A stretch of 64,000 bases of DNA. Source: Palsa-504 sp963789225 (GTDB taxonomy: Bacteria; Actinomycetota; Actinomycetes; Streptosporangiales; Streptosporangiaceae). Location: NCBI GenBank assembly GCA_963789225.1, contig CAWBKD010000025.1:186001-250000 (forward strand), written 5' to 3'. The notes under the pieces are model-generated. The model was not told the origin of the DNA and made no database searches. It saw only the letters and a list, made by a program, of their open reading frames with translations. The translations under genes were made by a program, and so were the position numbers. Positions 15,963 through 24,696 of the stretch are shown here, piece after piece; position 1 is the first letter of the stretch; each line of letters opens with the position of its first letter.

Positions 15963-16821
15963 TGAGGTGGCCCTGGCCGCGGCGCGGCTGGCCGACGCCG
16001 GGGTGGAGTCGCCGCGGACGGACGCCGAGCTGATCGCCGCGAGCGTGCACCACGTCAGGCGCGGCGAGCTGCACACCGTCCCCGACTCCGACTTCGACGC
16101 GCGGTTCTGGTCCGACATCGCGCGCCGCGCCGCGCGCGAGCCGCTGCAGCACATCACCGGGCAGGCGCACTTCCGCTACCTGGAGCTCGACGTCGGGCCC
16201 GGGGTGTTCGTCCCGCGGCCCGAGACCGAGGTCATGACCGGCTGGGCGATCGCCAGGCTGCGCGAGATGGACGTGGCGCAACCCGTGGTGGCCGACCTCG
16301 GCACTGGGTCGGGCGCGATAGCGCTGGCGATCGGGCAGGAGGTCCCGCGGGCCCGCGTGCACGCGGTGGAAGCCGACCCGCTGGCCCGCGCCTGGGCGGA
16401 GCGGAACGTCGCGCGGTATGCCGAGAGCGCTCCGTACACCGCGGGGCGGGTCATGCTCCACGCGGGTGACTTCTGTGACGCGCTCGGCGAACTCGACGGT
16501 ACGGTTGACCTCGTGATCAGTAACCCGCCGTACATCCCGGTGGGAAGTTGCGTTCCGCCTGAGGTCGGCGAGTACGACCCGCCCGCCGCGCTGTGGGGCG
16601 GCGGGGCGGACGGGCTGAACGTCATCCGGGCGGTGGAGCGCACGGCCAGGCGGCTGCTCCGCCCCGGCGGCCTGGTCGCTGTCGAGCACGGCGCGCAGCA
16701 GGGCTCGGCGGTTTACTGGGTGTTCCCAGAGGAAGCTGGATGGCGGGACACCCGCAACAACAAGGACCTGGCCGGCCGCGACCGGTTCGTCACCGCGGTC
16801 TGGCCGGGTGAGGGTGCCTGA
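15946..16821 (+). CDS. prmC: Release-factor glutamine N5-methyltransferase
   Basis: PrmC (HemK) methylates the Gln of the GGQ motif in release factors using SAM. The 291-residue protein has an N-terminal helical substrate domain, the SAM-binding VVADLGTGSGAIALAI (about residue 120) and the catalytic NPPYIP at about residue 195. It follows and overlaps prfA, its substrate gene, which couples their translation. Confidence 0.96.
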   Translation: MSLLLDEVALAAARLADAGVESPRTDAELIAASVHHVRRGELHTVPDSDFDARFWSDIARRAAREPLQHITGQAHFRYLELDVGPGVFVPRPETEVMTGWAIARLREMDVAQPVVADLGTGSGAIALAIGQEVPRARVHAVEADPLARAWAERNVARYAESAPYTAGRVMLHAGDFCDALGELDGTVDLVISNPPYIPVGSCVPPEVGEYDPPAALWGGGADGLNVIRAVERTARRLLRPGGLVAVEHGAQQGSAVYWVFPEEAGWRDTRNNKDLAGRDRFVTAVWPGEGA

Positions 16822-16833
16822 GAGGGCGGCGAG

Positions 16834-17586
16834 ATGAGCACACGGTACGACTGCCGGGATCCGCATGCGCGCGCTGCGGGGATCGAGGCGGCAGTAACCG
16901 CCGCGCGCGCCGGCGAGCTGATCGTGCTGCCGACCAACACGGTCTACGGCATCGGCGCGGACGCGTTCATCCCCTCGTCCGTCACCACCATGCTCGCGGC
17001 CAAGGGCCGGGGCAGGAGCATGCCGCCGCCCGTGCTGATCGGCACGTCCAGGGCCGCGGCGGCGCTGGTAGATGACCTCGGGGCGTTCGGGCAGGCCCTG
17101 ATCGACGAGTTCTGGCCGGGCGCGCTCACACTGGTGTTCCGCGCCAGCCCGACGCTGGCCTGGGACCTGGGCGATACCAAGGGCACCGTAGCCCTGCGGA
17201 TGCCGCTGCACCCGATCGCGCTCGATGTGCTGAGGCAGACCGGGCCGATGGCCGTGTCGAGCGCCAACCGGACCGGCCAGCCCGCGGCCACCACAGCCGA
17301 CGAGGCGGAGAGCCAGCTGGGCGAGGCGGTGTCGGTGTACCTCGACGGCGGACCGTGCACCGACAACATCCCCTCGACCATCCTCGACCTGACCGGCACC
17401 GTCCCGACGCTGCTGCGCACCGGGGCGGTTCCCGTGGAGCGCCTGCGCAGGATCGTGTCGGTCGTGGACGACAACGACTTCTTCACGGTCGGGACCGGCT
17501 CCGCCGCGGACTTCAAGCCGGCCGCTCCGCACCCGCTCGAGCGAACGACCGACGCGCCGAGTGAAGAGCGGCCCTCGGCCGACTAG
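16834..17586 (+). CDS. tsaC: Threonylcarbamoyl-AMP synthase (Sua5/YwlC type)
   Basis: This enzyme makes threonylcarbamoyl-AMP from threonine, bicarbonate and ATP for the t6A37 modification of ANN-decoding tRNAs. The YrdC-like fold is seen in ELIVLPTNTVYGIGADAF, the lysine-rich loop KGRGRSMPPPVLIG, FWPGALTLVF and AVSSANRTGQP. At 250 residues it has the YrdC domain plus a short acidic tail but lacks a full Sua5 C-terminal domain. The ATG lies 12 bases after prmC, preceded by GAGGG. Confidence 0.93.
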   Translation: MSTRYDCRDPHARAAGIEAAVTAARAGELIVLPTNTVYGIGADAFIPSSVTTMLAAKGRGRSMPPPVLIGTSRAAAALVDDLGAFGQALIDEFWPGALTLVFRASPTLAWDLGDTKGTVALRMPLHPIALDVLRQTGPMAVSSANRTGQPAATTADEAESQLGEAVSVYLDGGPCTDNIPSTILDLTGTVPTLLRTGAVPVERLRRIVSVVDDNDFFTVGTGSAADFKPAAPHPLERTTDAPSEERPSAD

Positions 17587-17645
17587 CTGGTGCCTTAAAG
17601 TTGGCGGTAATGAATTCCGACCCAACCCGGATCCGCTGAGGGCCC

Positions 17646-19565
17646 ATGCGCGAGTACGCTCTGGTGCTGCTCGTCACGGCGGCGGTGACCTACGTGCTCA
17701 CCCCGCTGGTACGGCGGGTAGCGGTCGCGACCGGCGCCATGCATCAGCCCCGGGCCAGGGACATGCACAAGCAGCCGACGCCGCTGCTCGGCGGGCTGGC
17801 CATGTACGGCGGGCTGGTCGCGGGGTTGATCGTGGCCGGCCGCCTGCCCTCACTTGACGATCCCTTCCAGACCGCCGGGTCGAAGACCGCGGCAGGGCTG
17901 CTGCTGGCCGGCGGGCTCGTAGTCGTGGTCGGGTTCATCGACGACCGGTGGGGGCTCAGCGCGATCAGCAAGCTGGCCGGACAGGTGGCGGCGGCCGGCA
18001 TCCTGGTGTGGAGCGGCCAGGCGCTGCCCTGGCTGCCGATGCCGAGCGGCGGCGAGTTCTCGCTGGAACCGGACCTGAGCGTGACGCTCACCGTCCTGCT
18101 CGTCGTGGTGACCATCAACGCGATCAACTTCATCGACGGCCTGGACGGGCTCGCGGCGGGCATCGTGGCGGTCGCCGCGCTGTCGTTCCTTGTCTACTCC
18201 TACACGCTGCTCAATACGATCGGCAGCTCGTCGCAGTCGCTGCCCGCGGTGTCGTCGGCGCTGCTGGCCGGGATGTGCCTGGGGTTCTTGCCGCACAACT
18301 TCTTCCCGGCCCGGATCTTCATGGGCGATATCGGCGCGATGCTGCTCGGCTTGATGCTCGCCTACGGGCCGATCTCAAGTACCGCTTCGCTTGACCCGGC
18401 TCTGTTGACCAACTACGTGGGCAACCACGCGATCAACCGGTTCCCGACGTTCCTCCCGCTGCTGGTGCCGGCCGCGATCTTCATCATTCCCTATACGGAC
18501 CTGATGTTCGCGATCATCCGGCGGGTCCGGGCCGGTCGGCCGGTGATGGCCCCCGACCGGCAGCACCTGCACCACCGGCTGCTCAGCGTCGGGCACTCCT
18601 ACCGGCAGAGCGTCCTGATCATGTACCTGTGGGCGGCGCTGTTCTCGGTCACCGTCGTCTCGCTCTCTGTGGTGCGGACCCGCCTGGTCGTTCTCGAGGC
18701 CGCGACGATCATCGCGGTGCTCGCCCTGCTGCCGGTGACCATGCCCCGGCTGCGCCCCTGGCACACGGGACCCGCGCGCAGGCCCTTGTCCGCCCCGGCG
18801 CACGCGGCCGGCCCGGCGTCGGGCACGCCGGGCGCGCGCCGGCATCGCGCGGACCGGGCGGAGGTCGCCCGCTCCGCGCGGTCCCCCCGCGACGCGCCCC
18901 CGCTGTCGCCCAGGGCCCGGACTCAGGGTCCCGCGCTCAACGGTCCGCTCCCGTCCGCGGCGGCCCCGCCGCCAGGCCCGGTCTTCCGCGCGCCGCCACC
19001 ATCCGCGGCGGTCGCGCCGCCAGGCCCGGTCTTCCGCGCGCCGCCACCGTCCGCGGCGGTCGCGCCGCCAGGCCCGGTGTTCCAGGCGGGGCCGACGGCC
19101 GCCGCCCCGACCCCGGCCGCCCCGGCCGCCCCGGGCATCCCAGGCGAGATGCCCTGGTACACCGGCGGCGGCTACCCCGTAGATGCGCCGCGCCTTGCTG
19201 ATGAGCCGCTGCCGTGGGTCCCCGGCGAGCCATTGCCGCGGGCGGGCCGCCTGCCGGGAACCGATCCGGCCTACCCCGACGATCCGCAGGGTCCCTTCCC
19301 GGCTCCCGGCTGGCGCTCGAGCCCTGGCAACCTGCCCGCGGGAGGGTCGTTCTCCGGTCCCGGACCCTTCGCGGACCCGCTGGGCGACGGCGGTGCGCCC
19401 GACGTCCTCGAACCGCTCCCGCAGGCTCAGCAGCGGGACCTCCGGCCCTCGTGGGGCCGTGACCTCGACTTCTCGTTACTTCTCTTTACCCTGCCTTTGC
19501 CTTCACCGGCCGTTGTCCAGCGACGGCGGGCGCCTGGCCTGCCTCGACGCGATCCCGTCGCGTAA
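17646..19565 (+). CDS. wecA: Undecaprenyl-phosphate GlcNAc-1-phosphate transferase with long Pro-rich tail
   Basis: A polyprenyl-phosphate N-acetylhexosamine-1-phosphate transferase that starts cell-wall glycan lipid synthesis. Residues 1-~370 hold about eleven membrane segments and the family motifs: DMHKQPTPLLGG, FIDDRWGLS, INFIDGLDGLAAG, the magnesium-binding FMGDIGAMLLG and the HLHHRLL cluster. Residues ~375-639 form a Pro/Ala/Gly-rich cytosolic tail with a 16-residue tandem repeat; relatives are usually near 400-450 residues. The last ~30 residues change composition (LLLFTLPLPSPAVV), so a late frameshift in the tail is possible. This is the last gene before the atp operon. Confidence 0.93.
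   Translation: MREYALVLLVTAAVTYVLTPLVRRVAVATGAMHQPRARDMHKQPTPLLGGLAMYGGLVAGLIVAGRLPSLDDPFQTAGSKTAAGLLLAGGLVVVVGFIDDRWGLSAISKLAGQVAAAGILVWSGQALPWLPMPSGGEFSLEPDLSVTLTVLLVVVTINAINFIDGLDGLAAGIVAVAALSFLVYSYTLLNTIGSSSQSLPAVSSALLAGMCLGFLPHNFFPARIFMGDIGAMLLGLMLAYGPISSTASLDPALLTNYVGNHAINRFPTFLPLLVPAAIFIIPYTDLMFAIIRRVRAGRPVMAPDRQHLHHRLLSVGHSYRQSVLIMYLWAALFSVTVVSLSVVRTRLVVLEAATIIAVLALLPVTMPRLRPWHTGPARRPLSAPAHAAGPASGTPGARRHRADRAEVARSARSPRDAPPLSPRARTQGPALNGPLPSAAAPPPGPVFRAPPPSAAVAPPGPVFRAPPPSAAVAPPGPVFQAGPTAAAPTPAAPAAPGIPGEMPWYTGGGYPVDAPRLADEPLPWVPGEPLPRAGRLPGTDPAYPDDPQGPFPAPGWRSSPGNLPAGGSFSGPGPFADPLGDGGAPDVLEPLPQAQQRDLRPSWGRDLDFSLLLFTLPLPSPAVVQRRRAPGLPRRDPVA
18968..19092 (+). repeat. 48-bp tandem repeat in the wecA tail
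   Basis: About 2.5 copies of a 48-bp unit start at 18968, 19016 and 19064 and differ at only one or two positions. The unit encodes PPGPVFRAPPPSAAVA, expanding the proline-rich tail in register. Near-identity of the copies implies a recent duplication. Confidence 0.8.
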
Positions 19566-19611
19566 TGGTCATAAATTTCTCGCGAAAAGGTAAAGACAAA
19601 GCCAAGAACTT

Positions 19612-19627
19612 TGTGATACCTTTCACA
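19612..19627. promoter_or_regulatory. CRP/GlxR-type binding site upstream of the ATP synthase operon
   Basis: The 16-bp sequence TGTGATACCTTTCACA is an exact TGTGA-N6-TCACA palindrome, with one further pair (T...A) on each side. This is the consensus of cAMP-CRP proteins, including the mycobacterial CRP and corynebacterial GlxR. It lies 145-160 bases upstream of the atpI start in the 200-base AT-richer gap after wecA. A weaker copy, CGTGATACGTTTCGTA, follows at 19657-19672; the two share GTGATACNTTTC at a 45-base spacing. Confidence 0.7.
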
Positions 19628-19771
19628 AGCAGGCCCTCTTAAGCTAACGAAGGGCTCGTGATACGTTTCGTACCCAACCGGGTCGCTGCACCGAGCGTTC
19701 GGTGCGGTGACCCTCGCGCGGGGCAGGTACCCGCGTCAGCTATTTGCTGTCGGTCCCCAGGAGTCAAGCCC

Positions 19772-20191
19772 ATGCTGGCGAGTTATGCCACCGTAGTCCG
19801 GCGCGCGGCTGTACCCACGTTCGCCGTCGCCGTCGCCATGGTTGCTGGATGCGCCGCCCTGATCGGCCTCAAGGGGCTGGTCGGCGCGCTGATCGGGGTG
19901 GCCGCAGTCACCGTGTTCTTCGCCATCAGCATCGCGGTCGTCGGCCGCGCCGCGAAGATCAGCCCGGCCGCCATGATGGTGGCCGCGCTCGTCACCTTCC
20001 TGGTCAAGATCGTGGCGCTCGCCGTGGTGGTGTCCGTTGTGTACCGGACGACCGCGTTCAGCACGCGGGCGCTCGGCTTCACCGCCATCGCCTGCATCCT
20101 CGCCTGGGGCGCCGCCCAGGCCATCGTGGCGATGCGGGTGCGGGTGCTGTACGTCGAGCCCGAAGGGAAAGCGGTGCGGCATGGCGGCTGA
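19772..20191 (+). CDS. atpI: ATP synthase protein I-like membrane protein
   Basis: A 139-residue protein with four predicted membrane helices (residues ~13-35, 38-58, 70-92 and 100-118), the size and layout of the UncI/AtpI family, which helps assemble the c-ring. The frame is open back to 19658, but AGGAG eight bases before ATG 19772 and the hydrophobic start MLASYATVV support this start. It opens the atp operon and overlaps atpZ by 11 bases. Confidence 0.75.
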   Translation: MLASYATVVRRAAVPTFAVAVAMVAGCAALIGLKGLVGALIGVAAVTVFFAISIAVVGRAAKISPAAMMVAALVTFLVKIVALAVVVSVVYRTTAFSTRALGFTAIACILAWGAAQAIVAMRVRVLYVEPEGKAVRHGG

Positions 20192-20483
20192 TGCTGACCG
20201 GAGTCGACGCGTGGCCCGGCAGGCCGCGGCTGACGGCTCGGCGGCGCTGGGCCTGGGTACCGGGTGGGCGGTGTTCAGCTACCTGATCTCCGGCATGATC
20301 GCCTACGGCGCTATCGGCTGGGGGATCGGCCGGGCCCTGAACGCCGGATGGCTGTTTCCGGTAGGCATGATCGTCGGCATGGCGATCTCTGTCAGCTACG
20401 TCATCTACCGCTACGGCAGGCAGGGGTCTGTGGAACAGCACTTCAGCGGGACCAAGGGGACCAGGGCAGGCGGAGGGGAATGA
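20181..20483 (+). CDS. atpZ: AtpZ/AtpI-family ATP synthase accessory protein
   Basis: A 100-residue protein with two transmembrane hairpin helices (GWAVFSYLISGMIAYGAIGWGIG and LFPVGMIVGMAISVSYVIYRYG), the AtpZ pattern, preceded by a short basic N-terminus. AtpZ and AtpI proteins form a membrane complex reported to support Mg/Ca uptake and assembly of F1Fo. The ATG lies inside the end of atpI and the gene ends three bases before atpB, so it is fully within the operon. Confidence 0.8.
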   Translation: MAADADRSRRVARQAAADGSAALGLGTGWAVFSYLISGMIAYGAIGWGIGRALNAGWLFPVGMIVGMAISVSYVIYRYGRQGSVEQHFSGTKGTRAGGGE

Positions 20484-20486
20484 CCG

Positions 20487-21293
20487 ATGATCGCTGACGT
20501 GCGGGCGGACGCGGCCGGTGGGTGCCACCTCTTCAGCGGCTGCGGGTTCCCCGCGCCCGGCCTGCAGAACTTCTACTTCAAGCCGCTGTTCACCGTGGGT
20601 TCCTTTGCCTTCACCAAGCCAATGCTGGTGGCGGTGTTGTCCACGGTGATCGTGATCGCCTTCTTCGGGGCTGCGTTCTGGAAGCCGAAGCTGGTGCCGC
20701 GCGGCCTGCAGAATGTGGCGGAGATCGGCATCCTCTTCGTGCGCGACCAGATCCTCCGTCCCGCGCTCGGCCGCAAGGGAGACTCCTACCTCCCGCTCCT
20801 GGTGTCGCTGTTCTTCTACATCCTCGTGATGAACCTGATGGAGCTGATCCCGGTCATCCAGTTCCCCGCGATGTCGAAGATCGGCTTCGTGGTCACGCCG
20901 GTGGTCATCATCTACGTGCTGTATATCTACCTGGGCTTCAGGCACCAGGGCGCGTGGGGCTACATCAGGAACATGTGGCCGTCCGGCGTGCCGTTCTTCA
21001 TCCTGCCCATCCTGATCCCGATCGAACTGCTGCGATTCTTCATCATCCAGCCGTTCACCCTCGGCATCCGGCTGTTCGCCAACATGTTCGCTGGCCATCT
21101 GCTCCTGGCTATCTTCATGGTCGCCACCTGGTACCTCGCCTCACTCACCATCGGCCTGCTGTTCGCCGCGGGCTCGGCCGTCATGGTGCTCTTCGTCTTC
21201 CTGCTCGAGCTGCTGGTTGACTTCCTGCAGGCGTTCATCTTCACTACCTTGACCGCCGTCTACCTCTCCAGCTCGCTGGAGGCGGCGCACTGA
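20487..21293 (+). CDS. atpB: ATP synthase Fo subunit a
   Basis: Subunit a forms the proton half-channels next to the c-ring. The 268-residue polytopic protein has the essential arginine in the helix LRFFIIQPFTLGIRLFANMFAGHLLL and the final helix FVFLLELLVDFLQAFIFTTLTAVYL. The start ATG at 20487 closely follows atpZ; an overlapping ATG at 20480 gives only six codons. Confidence 0.97.
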   Translation: MIADVRADAAGGCHLFSGCGFPAPGLQNFYFKPLFTVGSFAFTKPMLVAVLSTVIVIAFFGAAFWKPKLVPRGLQNVAEIGILFVRDQILRPALGRKGDSYLPLLVSLFFYILVMNLMELIPVIQFPAMSKIGFVVTPVVIIYVLYIYLGFRHQGAWGYIRNMWPSGVPFFILPILIPIELLRFFIIQPFTLGIRLFANMFAGHLLLAIFMVATWYLASLTIGLLFAAGSAVMVLFVFLLELLVDFLQAFIFTTLTAVYLSSSLEAAH

Positions 21294-21358
21294 GCCGTTG
21301 CTATCCGACCCAACCCGGCGGGATGCTCCGCCGGCCTGAACCGTAAAGGACCGCATAC

Positions 21359-21613
21359 ATGTCACTCGCCGCTACCTTGGCCACCACAGCCCCTACTGTG
21401 TACCAGATCAACTTCGGCGCGGTTGGCTACGGCCTCGCGGCCATCGGCCCGGGCATTGGCATCGGCCTGGTCTTCGGGCACGCGATCGAGGCGATGGCCC
21501 GCCAGCCGGAGGCAACCGGCCGCATCACGCTGTACATGTGGATCGGGTTCTCGCTGACCGAGATCCTCGCGCTGCTGGGTCTGGTCGTACCGTTCATCTT
21601 CCACGCTTCCTGA
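21359..21613 (+). CDS. atpE: ATP synthase Fo subunit c
   Basis: The 84-residue hairpin protein forms the proton-driven ring. Helix 1 carries the packed Gly pattern YGLAAIGPGIGIGLVFG and helix 2 the ion-binding glutamate in WIGFSLTEILALLGLV. The loop ARQPEA contacts F1. AAAGGA lies upstream of the ATG. Expected length and position. Confidence 0.98.
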   Translation: MSLAATLATTAPTVYQINFGAVGYGLAAIGPGIGIGLVFGHAIEAMARQPEATGRITLYMWIGFSLTEILALLGLVVPFIFHAS

Positions 21614-21635
21614 TCACCGGGCAGGTGGCCGAATC

Positions 21636-22163
21636 ATGCATTTTCTAGCCCAAGGGAACCAGGATCCGCTGCTCCCCTCGACGCCCGAGCTCGTCGTCGG
21701 GGCCATCTGCTTCGTCCTGGTGTTCGGCATCATGGGCTACCTCCTGATGCCCAGGATCCAGAAGACGCTCGCTGAGCGCACCGAGCTGATCGAGGGCGGC
21801 ATGGCCAAGGCGGAAGAGGAGCAGGCCGAGGCCGCGCAGGTTCTCGAGCAGTACAAGCAGCAGCTGGCCGAGGCCAGGCACGAGGCGGCCAGGATGCGCG
21901 AGGAGGCCAGGGAGCAGGGCGCGCAGATCATCGCCGAGATGCGCGAGCAGGCCCAAGCCGAGGCCCGCCGGATAACGGAGTCCGCCCAGGCCCAGATCCA
22001 GGCCGAACGGCAGCAGGCGCTGACCGCGCTGCGCACCGAGGTCGGGGCGCTGGCCACGGAGCTGGCCAGCCGGATCGTGGGCGAGTCGCTCGAAGAAACC
22101 GCCCGGCAGGGCCGGATGGTGGACCGCTTCCTCGACGAACTCGAGCAGGTGTCCAGCCCGTGA
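21636..22163 (+). CDS. atpF: ATP synthase Fo subunit b
   Basis: Subunit b is the peripheral stalk. A single N-terminal membrane helix (residues ~20-40, LVVGAICFVLVFGIMGYLLM) is followed by a long charged coiled coil rich in Glu, Ala, Gln and Arg, ending near the delta-binding C-terminus. At 175 residues it is typical. The gene ends 24 bases before the chosen atpH start. Confidence 0.96.
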   Translation: MHFLAQGNQDPLLPSTPELVVGAICFVLVFGIMGYLLMPRIQKTLAERTELIEGGMAKAEEEQAEAAQVLEQYKQQLAEARHEAARMREEAREQGAQIIAEMREQAQAEARRITESAQAQIQAERQQALTALRTEVGALATELASRIVGESLEETARQGRMVDRFLDELEQVSSP

Positions 22164-22187
22164 GGTATGCCCGGAAGGCGAGTGAGC

Positions 22188-23003
22188 ATGCGCGGTGTGA
22201 GTAGAGCCTCGTTCACCGAACTGTCCGAGCGGCTGTCGGCGGAGCACATCGAGAGCGCCACCGTGGCGACCAGGCTGGCTAACGAGCTTTTCGCGGTCGT
22301 GGGGCTGCTCGATACCGAGCACGGGCTGCGCCGAGCGCTGTCCGACCCGGGCAAGCCCGCGGCGGAGAAGGGCGCGGTCGTCTCGACCCTGCTGCACGGG
22401 AAGATCACCCAGCGTGCCGAGGGGCTGGTCGCGGCGGGCGCTGAGGCGCACTGGGCCAGCAGCGGTGACCTCGCGGACGCGATCGAGCAGCTCGCGGTCG
22501 AGGCCACGGTCCTGGCCGCCGAGGCGGACGACGGCCTCGACGACCTGGAGGACGGGCTGTTCCGGTTCAGCCGGGTCGTCGCGGCCAACCCGGACCTGCG
22601 GGCCGCGCTAGCCGATCCGGCATTGCCCGAGCAGGGCAAGCGGGAGCTGCTGCAGACCCTGCTGGGTGGCAAGGTGACCCGGGTGACGCTCGGCCTGATC
22701 GAGCAGATGGTGGCGCACCCGCGCGGGCGGACGCTCGCCGTCGCCCTGGACCTGTGCGCCGACATCGCGGCGCGCCGACGGCAGCAGCTGATCGCGGTGG
22801 TGCGCACGGCGGTCGAGCTGTCCGCGGCCCGGCGCAGGCGCCTCGCTGCGGCCCTGTCGCGGTCCTACGGGCACGACGTTCACCTCGATGTAGTCATCGA
22901 TCCCTCGGTGGTTGGCGGTATTTCCGTCCAGATCGGGGATGAGCTTATAGACGGGACCGCGGCCAGCCGCCTGGCCGCCGTCCGGCGCAAGCTGGCGGGC
23001 TGA
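22188..23003 (+). CDS. atpH: ATP synthase F1 subunit delta with duplicated N-terminal domain
   Basis: Delta links the peripheral stalk to F1. At 271 residues it is about 90 longer than E. coli delta, as in other actinobacteria. The extra length looks like a tandem repeat of the helical domain: LRRALSDPGKPAAEKGAVVSTLL...KITQRA (residues ~45-75) matches LRAALADPALPEQGKRELLQTLL...KVTRVT (residues ~135-165). The C-terminal strand domain VVGGISVQIGDELIDGTAASRL is conserved. The start is ATG 22188 (GGAAGG nine bases before; family N-terminus MRGVSRAS); ATG 22167 would add seven residues. Confidence 0.95.
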   Translation: MRGVSRASFTELSERLSAEHIESATVATRLANELFAVVGLLDTEHGLRRALSDPGKPAAEKGAVVSTLLHGKITQRAEGLVAAGAEAHWASSGDLADAIEQLAVEATVLAAEADDGLDDLEDGLFRFSRVVAANPDLRAALADPALPEQGKRELLQTLLGGKVTRVTLGLIEQMVAHPRGRTLAVALDLCADIAARRRQQLIAVVRTAVELSAARRRRLAAALSRSYGHDVHLDVVIDPSVVGGISVQIGDELIDGTAASRLAAVRRKLAG

Positions 23004-23040
23004 CGTGCCAGCGCAAGAATCCGAGAAGACAGGCAGGACA

Positions 23041-24693
23041 ATGGCTGAGCTGACGATCCGGCCGGAGGAGATCCGGGACGCGCTGGCGCGATTCGTTCAG
23101 GAGTATGAGCCGGAAGGCGCCGCGCGGGAAGAGGTAGGCACCGTCATCGAGAGCGGCGACGGCATCGCGCGGGTCGAGGGCCTGCCATCGGCCATGGCCA
23201 GCGAGCTGCTCGTGTTCGAGAACGGCGTCAGGGGCCTGGCGCTCAACCTGGACGTGCGCGAGATCGGCGTCGTCATCCTCGGCGAGTTCAACGAGATCGA
23301 GGAGGGCCAGCAGGTAAAGCGGACCGGCGAGATCCTGTCGGTGCCGGTCGGCGACGCCTTCCTCGGCCGCGTGGTAGGGCCGCTGGGCGAGCCGCTGGAC
23401 GGCAAGGGGCCGGTCGAGAGCATGGAGCTGCGCCTGCTGGAGACGCAGGCGCCCTCGGTGGTCGAGCGCCAGCCGGTGAAGGAGCCGCTGCAGACCGGGA
23501 TCAAGGCCATCGACGCGATGACCGCCATCGGCCGGGGCCAGCGGCAGCTGATCATCGGCGACCGGCAGACCGGCAAGACCGCGATCGCCATCGACGCGAT
23601 CATCAACCAGCGCGCGAACTGGGCCTCGGGTGACGAGAAGCAGCAGGTGCGCTGCATCTACGTCGCGGTGGGCCAGAAGGGTTCGACGATCGCCCAGGTG
23701 CGCCAGTCGCTAGAAGACGCCGGCGCCATGGAGTACACCACGATCGTCGCCGCGCCGGCCTCCGACCCGGCCGGGTACAAGTACATCGCGCCGTACACCG
23801 GCTCGGCCATCGGGCAGCACTGGATGTACCAGGGCAAGCACGCGCTGATCATCTTCGACGACCTGTCCAAGCAGGCGGAGGCGTACCGCGCGGTCTCACT
23901 GCTGCTGCGCCGGCCGCCGGGCCGCGAGGCCTACCCGGGGGACGTGTTCTACCTGCACTCCCGGCTACTGGAGCGGTGCGCGAAGCTGTCCGACGATCTG
24001 GGCGGTGGCTCGCTGACCGGCCTGCCGATCGTCGAGACCAAGGCGAACGACATCTCCGCCTACATTCCGACGAACGTCATCTCCATCACCGACGGGCAGA
24101 TCTACCTCGAGGCTGACCTGTTCAACGCCGGCGTCCGGCCCGCCATCAACGTCGGCCGGTCGGTGTCGCGGGTCGGCGGCAACGCGCAGGTCAAGGCGAT
24201 GAAGAAGGTCGCGGGCAACCTGCGGCTCTCGCTGTCGCAGTACCGCGACCTGGAGGCGTTCGCCGCCTTCGCCTCCGACCTGGACGCGGCCTCCCGGGCT
24301 CAGCTCGACCGCGGCGCGCGGCTGGTCGAGCTGCTCAAGCAGCCGCAGTACGACCCGTTCCCTGTCGAGGAGCAGGTGGTCTCGATCTGGGCGGGCAGCA
24401 ACGGCCATTTGGACGACGTGCCGCTGGAGGACATCGCCCGGTTCGAGCACGACTTCCTGGACTTCCTGCGGCGCTCGCACGAGGGCATCCTGGCCGCGAT
24501 CCGGGAGTCGAAGGACCTGTCCGAGGACACGGTCACCGCGCTCAAGGACGCGGTCGAGGAATTCCGCAAGTCGTTCGAGACCAGCTCGGGCGAGCTGCTC
24601 AGCGGCGAGGACGAGCAGGCCGAGGCGCTCGAGAGCGAGGACCAGGAGACGATCGCCCGCCGCCGCCAGCCCCAGCCCGCCGAGAAGCAGTAG
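23041..24693 (+). CDS. atpA: ATP synthase F1 subunit alpha
   Basis: The 550-residue non-catalytic nucleotide-binding subunit. Walker A is GDRQTGKTAIAID, the arginine finger lies in the AINVGRSVSRVGG segment, and the N-terminus MAELTIRPEEI is typical. An acidic Glu/Asp/Gln tail of ~30 residues follows the core; mycobacterial alpha has a comparable C-terminal extension that suppresses ATP hydrolysis. ATG 23041 has GGCAGGA upstream and is preferred over the in-frame start at 23005. Confidence 0.98.
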   Translation: MAELTIRPEEIRDALARFVQEYEPEGAAREEVGTVIESGDGIARVEGLPSAMASELLVFENGVRGLALNLDVREIGVVILGEFNEIEEGQQVKRTGEILSVPVGDAFLGRVVGPLGEPLDGKGPVESMELRLLETQAPSVVERQPVKEPLQTGIKAIDAMTAIGRGQRQLIIGDRQTGKTAIAIDAIINQRANWASGDEKQQVRCIYVAVGQKGSTIAQVRQSLEDAGAMEYTTIVAAPASDPAGYKYIAPYTGSAIGQHWMYQGKHALIIFDDLSKQAEAYRAVSLLLRRPPGREAYPGDVFYLHSRLLERCAKLSDDLGGGSLTGLPIVETKANDISAYIPTNVISITDGQIYLEADLFNAGVRPAINVGRSVSRVGGNAQVKAMKKVAGNLRLSLSQYRDLEAFAAFASDLDAASRAQLDRGARLVELLKQPQYDPFPVEEQVVSIWAGSNGHLDDVPLEDIARFEHDFLDFLRRSHEGILAAIRESKDLSEDTVTALKDAVEEFRKSFETSSGELLSGEDEQAEALESEDQETIARRRQPQPAEKQ

Positions 24694-24696
24694 GCC

